Origin: Leucobacter komagatae
GTDB taxonomy: Bacteria > Actinomycetota > Actinomycetes > Actinomycetales > Microbacteriaceae
Direction of reading: 5' to 3'
DNA: 64,000 nt
Assembly: GCF_006716085.1 (NCBI RefSeq)
Contig: NZ_VFON01000001.1
Span: 3,228,531-3,292,530, forward strand
Numbering within the stretch: the first letter of the stretch is position 1; every line of letters starts with the position of its first letter. Of the stretch, positions 61,442-64,000 are shown in pieces. The position numbers were made by a program, and so were the translations under genes. The notes under the pieces are model-generated. The model searched no databases. It saw only the letters and a program-made list of their open reading frames with translations, and was not told the origin of the DNA.

Positions 61442-62830
61442 GTGCGCAGGCGGCTCTTCATCGTCTTTCTGGTGCCGATGACGATCATCCTCGTGGCGCT
61501 CGGCGGCGCGTACGGCTGGAGCGCCGCACGGTCGATTCAGCAGCAGGTCACCTCGCAGCTGCTCAGCGACCTCAGCTACTTTACGACGGGCGCGAGCCAG
61601 GCGCTGCGGGCGGGCGATCCCGCCATGATCGAGACGGAGCTGCGGCGGTATGGCTCGCTGTACGACGCCGAGGTCGTCGTCTATGACCGCTCGGGTGCGC
61701 CGTGGGCCGCGAGCGTGCGAACCCCAACGCTGTCCGAGGAAACGACGAGTCAGGTGAACCTCGCGCTCTCGGGGCGGCGCGGCGAGCCCGCGGGGGAGAT
61801 GCTCCCCTGGGTGAAGGGCGAGACCGTCATCGTCGAGCCCGTCTTTGACGACGGCAGCGTGATTGGTGCGGTGCACATCTCGGCGAGCACCGATGGGCCG
61901 CGGCGCGCGATCCTCACCCAGTGGAGCGCGCTCGTGATCGTGAGCGGCCTGATCATCCTCGCGCTCGTGTGGGCGGTGTATCGACTCGCGAGCTGGGTGC
62001 TGCGGCCGCTGCACCGGCTCGACGCCGCGATGGCCGCGATCGAGCACGGCGAGATGGGCGCGCGTATTGACGACGAGACGGGGCCGCCCGAGGCGCGGCG
62101 CATGGTGCGCATGTTTAACCAGATGGCCGACGAGATCGAGCGCGTGATGACGCGGCAGCAGGAGTTCGTCATGAACGCTTCGCATGAGCTGCGTAACCCG
62201 CTCGGCGCGCTCCTCATGCGGGTCGAATACCTCGCCACGGGGCTCGACGAGGGGTGGATCGACGACGTCGAGCACGCCCGCGAAGAGGGCCGGCGCATGA
62301 CCCGCATCCTCGACACGCTGCTGAACGTCGCGCGCGATGGGAAGTCAGACTCGGCGTTCGTCGCCGTCGACCTCGCGGCGCTCGCGGAGGATCGCGCGGC
62401 CGGCTGGCACGAGCGCGCCGCCGACTCGTGGGTGGTGTTTCACACGCGGGCCGTGGGCGACGTGTGGGCCGTCACCGACCGCATGGCAGTCGAAACCGCG
62501 CTCGACGCGATCATCGACAACGCGCTGAAGTTCGCGCCTCGCGGAAGCGCGATCGACCTCTCGGTGACGACGCGGGAGGGCGAGCACGTGATCTCGGTTC
62601 GGGATCGGGGCCGGGGGCTTGAACCCGAGCAGCTCGAGCAGGCGACCGCGAGGTTCTGGCGCAGCCCGCAAGATCAGAACGTGCCGGGGTCGGGGCTCGG
62701 CCTCGCCATCGCCTCTGACCTGCTGCACACGCTCGGCGGGCGGCTGCGGTTGTCGTCGCCAACGGGTGGCGGTCTCGAAGTTGAGCTCATCCTGCCGGGC
62801 GCGAGCGAGAGCGGGGGCGAGCGTGCGTAG
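61442..62830 (+). CDS. HAMP-containing sensor histidine kinase
   Basis: The 462-residue product has two membrane helices (about 4-25 and 160-185) bounding an extracytoplasmic sensor. A HAMP segment (about 186-240, LRPLHRLDAAMAAIEHGEMGARI), HisKA with the phospho-His in EFVMNASHELRNPLGALLMR (about residue 244) and HATPase_c motifs (DNALKFAP, DRGRGLEPEQ, GSGLGLAIASDLL) follow. The start is GTG 61442. It shares its end with the GTG of the TAXI gene. Confidence 0.92.
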   Translation: MRRRLFIVFLVPMTIILVALGGAYGWSAARSIQQQVTSQLLSDLSYFTTGASQALRAGDPAMIETELRRYGSLYDAEVVVYDRSGAPWAASVRTPTLSEETTSQVNLALSGRRGEPAGEMLPWVKGETVIVEPVFDDGSVIGAVHISASTDGPRRAILTQWSALVIVSGLIILALVWAVYRLASWVLRPLHRLDAAMAAIEHGEMGARIDDETGPPEARRMVRMFNQMADEIERVMTRQQEFVMNASHELRNPLGALLMRVEYLATGLDEGWIDDVEHAREEGRRMTRILDTLLNVARDGKSDSAFVAVDLAALAEDRAAGWHERAADSWVVFHTRAVGDVWAVTDRMAVETALDAIIDNALKFAPRGSAIDLSVTTREGEHVISVRDRGRGLEPEQLEQATARFWRSPQDQNVPGSGLGLAIASDLLHTLGGRLRLSSPTGGGLEVELILPGASESGGERA

Positions 62831-63803
62831 GGGCGACGGGGAGCGAAGGCTCTCACCGCGGGCCACGAGCCGCGCCCTCTTGGGCGGGCTCGCGGCGCTG
62901 ACGCTTGCGCTCTCGGGCTGCAGCGCCGCGGCGAACAACGCGGAGCAGCTTGTGATCGCGGGCGGCGCGTCGACAGGGATCTACTACTCGTACGGCGGCG
63001 CCCTCGCGGGCGAGCTCCGTGGCGAGGGGCTCGACGCCGTCGTCGCGACGAGCGGAGGCTCCGTTGACAATCTCTTGCGGGTCGGCAGGGGCGAGGCGAT
63101 TCTCGGGTTCGCGCAGGCCGACGCGGCCGCAGATGCGATCTCGGGTGTCGGGGCCTTCGACGTGCCGCTTCCTGTCCAGGGGGTCGCCAGGGTCTATGAC
63201 GAGTACGTGCAGGTGGTCGTGCCCGAGGAGTCACCGGCCGAGCATATCCCTGACCTCGCGGGGCTACGCGTCTCCGTCGGCGAGGTGAACTCCGGTGTCA
63301 CCGTCATCTCCGATCGCGTGCTGCGCGCCGCCGGGATCGATGAGGGCGACTTTGTGCCCGTGCGTCTCGGGCTCGACGATTCGGTTGCTGCGCTCGCTCG
63401 CAGGCGACATCGACGCGTTCTTCTGGGTGGGCGGCGGTGCCGACACCCGGCATCCAGAGCTGTCGAAGACAACCCCGCTGCGGATGCTACCGATCCGGCC
63501 GAGACCGTTGAGAAGGTGAACTCGGGCCACGCCGGCGTCTATCGGCTCTCCGATTTCCCGGTCGCACCTACGGAGCGGCTGAACCGGTCGAGACGATGAC
63601 GATCCCGAACTACCTTGTCGCGGCCGCCGATGCGCCCGAGCGCCTCGTCTACGAGGTCGCGCGCACCCTGTTCGAGTCGCGCACCGACATCGCCCGCACC
63701 GTCCCCGCCGCCGCGCTACTCGACCGGCGACAGGCGATCTTCACGAGCCCGCTGCCGCTCCACCAGTGGGCCGCGAAGTACTTACGTCGAGAGCCGCCAC
63801 TAG
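62823..63803 (+). pseudogene. TAXI-type TRAP solute-binding lipoprotein gene with several frameshifts
   Basis: The gene begins GTG 62823, overlapping the kinase, with an LALSGC lipobox. The TAXI core (LVIAGGASTGIYYSYGGALAGEL, then LRVSVGEVNSGV) runs in frame to about 63400. After SVAAL the expected GDIDAFFWVGG appears in another frame. VPTPGIQ follows in a third, and the original frame returns for VEKVNSGHAGVYRLSDF. The MTIPNYLVAAADAPERLVYEV end is again shifted, and KY-YVESRH with stop TAG 63801-63803 needs one more shift. At least four single-base changes lie in 63400-63790, so this is a pseudogene or a sequencing/assembly problem. Confidence 0.8.
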
Positions 63804-63846
63804 CCGCAGGGGGCCCTCGCGCAGGCGGCGCTCGCCGCCGCTGAAC

Positions 63847-63886
63847 CTCAAGAGAAGCTCAAGACGAGCCTCAAGATACCCTCAAC
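63847..63886 (+). promoter_or_regulatory. Four CTCAAG direct repeats, probable response-regulator site
   Basis: CTCAAG occurs at 63847, 63858 and 63870 and CTCAAC at 63881, giving 11-12-11-base spacing. Such 10-12-bp direct repeats are typical OmpR/PhoB-family binding arrays. The two-component genes upstream (60767-62830) are the obvious candidates. The array ends before possible promoter elements (TAGCGT near 63917) for a gene beyond the window. Confidence 0.55.
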
Positions 63887-64000
63887 GCCCGTGACTTTGG
63901 AGATTCGCGCTCACTAGCGTGGGGCTGATCGGTTTCAGGACGAGCAAGCGACTCGCTCTTCGAACCTGGCAACCCAAGCAGTGTGCCGACGCAGCGCAGC

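Noticed and set aside
1..64000. tRNA, rRNA, prophage or insertion-sequence signals
   Set aside because: No clover-leaf-like tRNA, rRNA conserved stretch, transposase, integrase or attachment-site repeat was recognised by reading; a tRNAscan/Rfam search would settle the RNA part.

Overview
The window reads as a chromosomal segment of a high-GC actinobacterium. The best guess is a Microbacteriaceae member close to Leucobacter. The basis is strong G/C preference at third codon positions, dense ATGA/GTGA-overlapping operons, many GTG starts, several Gls24/Asp23 paralogues in one locus, and an LAxTG-like sorting signal on a surface protein. This is inference from gene content; no rRNA or tRNA is present to confirm it. 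No phage, insertion sequence, integrase or CRISPR array was seen. The variety comes from accessory metabolic operons, transporters and low-complexity repeats.

Layout. 1-4.5 kb: a large repeat-built surface protein cut by the window edge, a zinc-ribbon-tailed hypothetical protein and an RluA-type pseudouridine synthase. 4.6-9.1 kb: an Asp23/Gls24 envelope-stress locus (two Asp23 proteins, small membrane proteins, an AmaP-like anchor), then a sigma-70-family factor translationally coupled to a protein that joins an anti-sigma-like N-terminus to an Asp23-like domain, and a third Asp23-like protein. 9.1-13.6 kb: an unusual zinc-knuckle SDR and a copper-handling trio (His/Met-rich membrane protein, PCuAC lipoprotein, PepSY membrane protein). 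13.7-27.6 kb: a catabolic block with two Lrp regulators, a nitrilase-BKACE fusion, a complete five-gene peptide-type ABC importer, a C45 (AAT-family) hydrolase, an alpha/beta hydrolase, an RpiR regulator, an RraA-like protein, a diaminopropionate ammonia-lyase-like enzyme and its divergent LysR regulator. Together they suggest uptake and breakdown of an amide-linked compound.

27.7-41.5 kb: an Ig-like wall-anchored protein, a small multidrug-export protein, a DesK/NarL-type two-component system, an ankyrin lipoprotein, an acyl-CoA synthetase, a DUF3556 membrane protein with a CrtI-like FAD oxidoreductase, and two convergent PucR-type regulators whose 3' ends overlap. 41.5-47.5 kb: a BrnQ carrier (preceded by a 27-codon coupled ORF), a D-amino-acid dehydrogenase and an ornithine-cyclodeaminase/ketimine-reductase homologue, then a TetR-controlled oxidoreductase/DUF1304 pair. 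47.6-50.7 kb: a TPP riboswitch controlling a thiamine (precursor) ABC uptake operon. 50.7-60.7 kb: an ABC-F ATPase, small membrane proteins, a bile-acid/sodium symporter homologue, an antibiotic-resistance-type ABC-F gene with an apparent attenuation leader (a 6-residue leader peptide), a carboxylesterase, an FMN reductase, a PfkB sugar kinase and an alpha/beta hydrolase. 60.7-64 kb: an OmpR-type two-component system followed by a TAXI-type TRAP solute-binding gene broken by several single-base frameshifts, and finally a four-copy CTCAAG direct-repeat array that looks like a response-regulator site in front of a gene beyond the window.

The signals most worth following are the sigma/Asp23-anti-sigma pair, the nitrilase-BKACE fusion with its importer cluster, the attenuator of the ABC-F gene, and a dispersed TTCTCGAG-containing intergenic element found twice.
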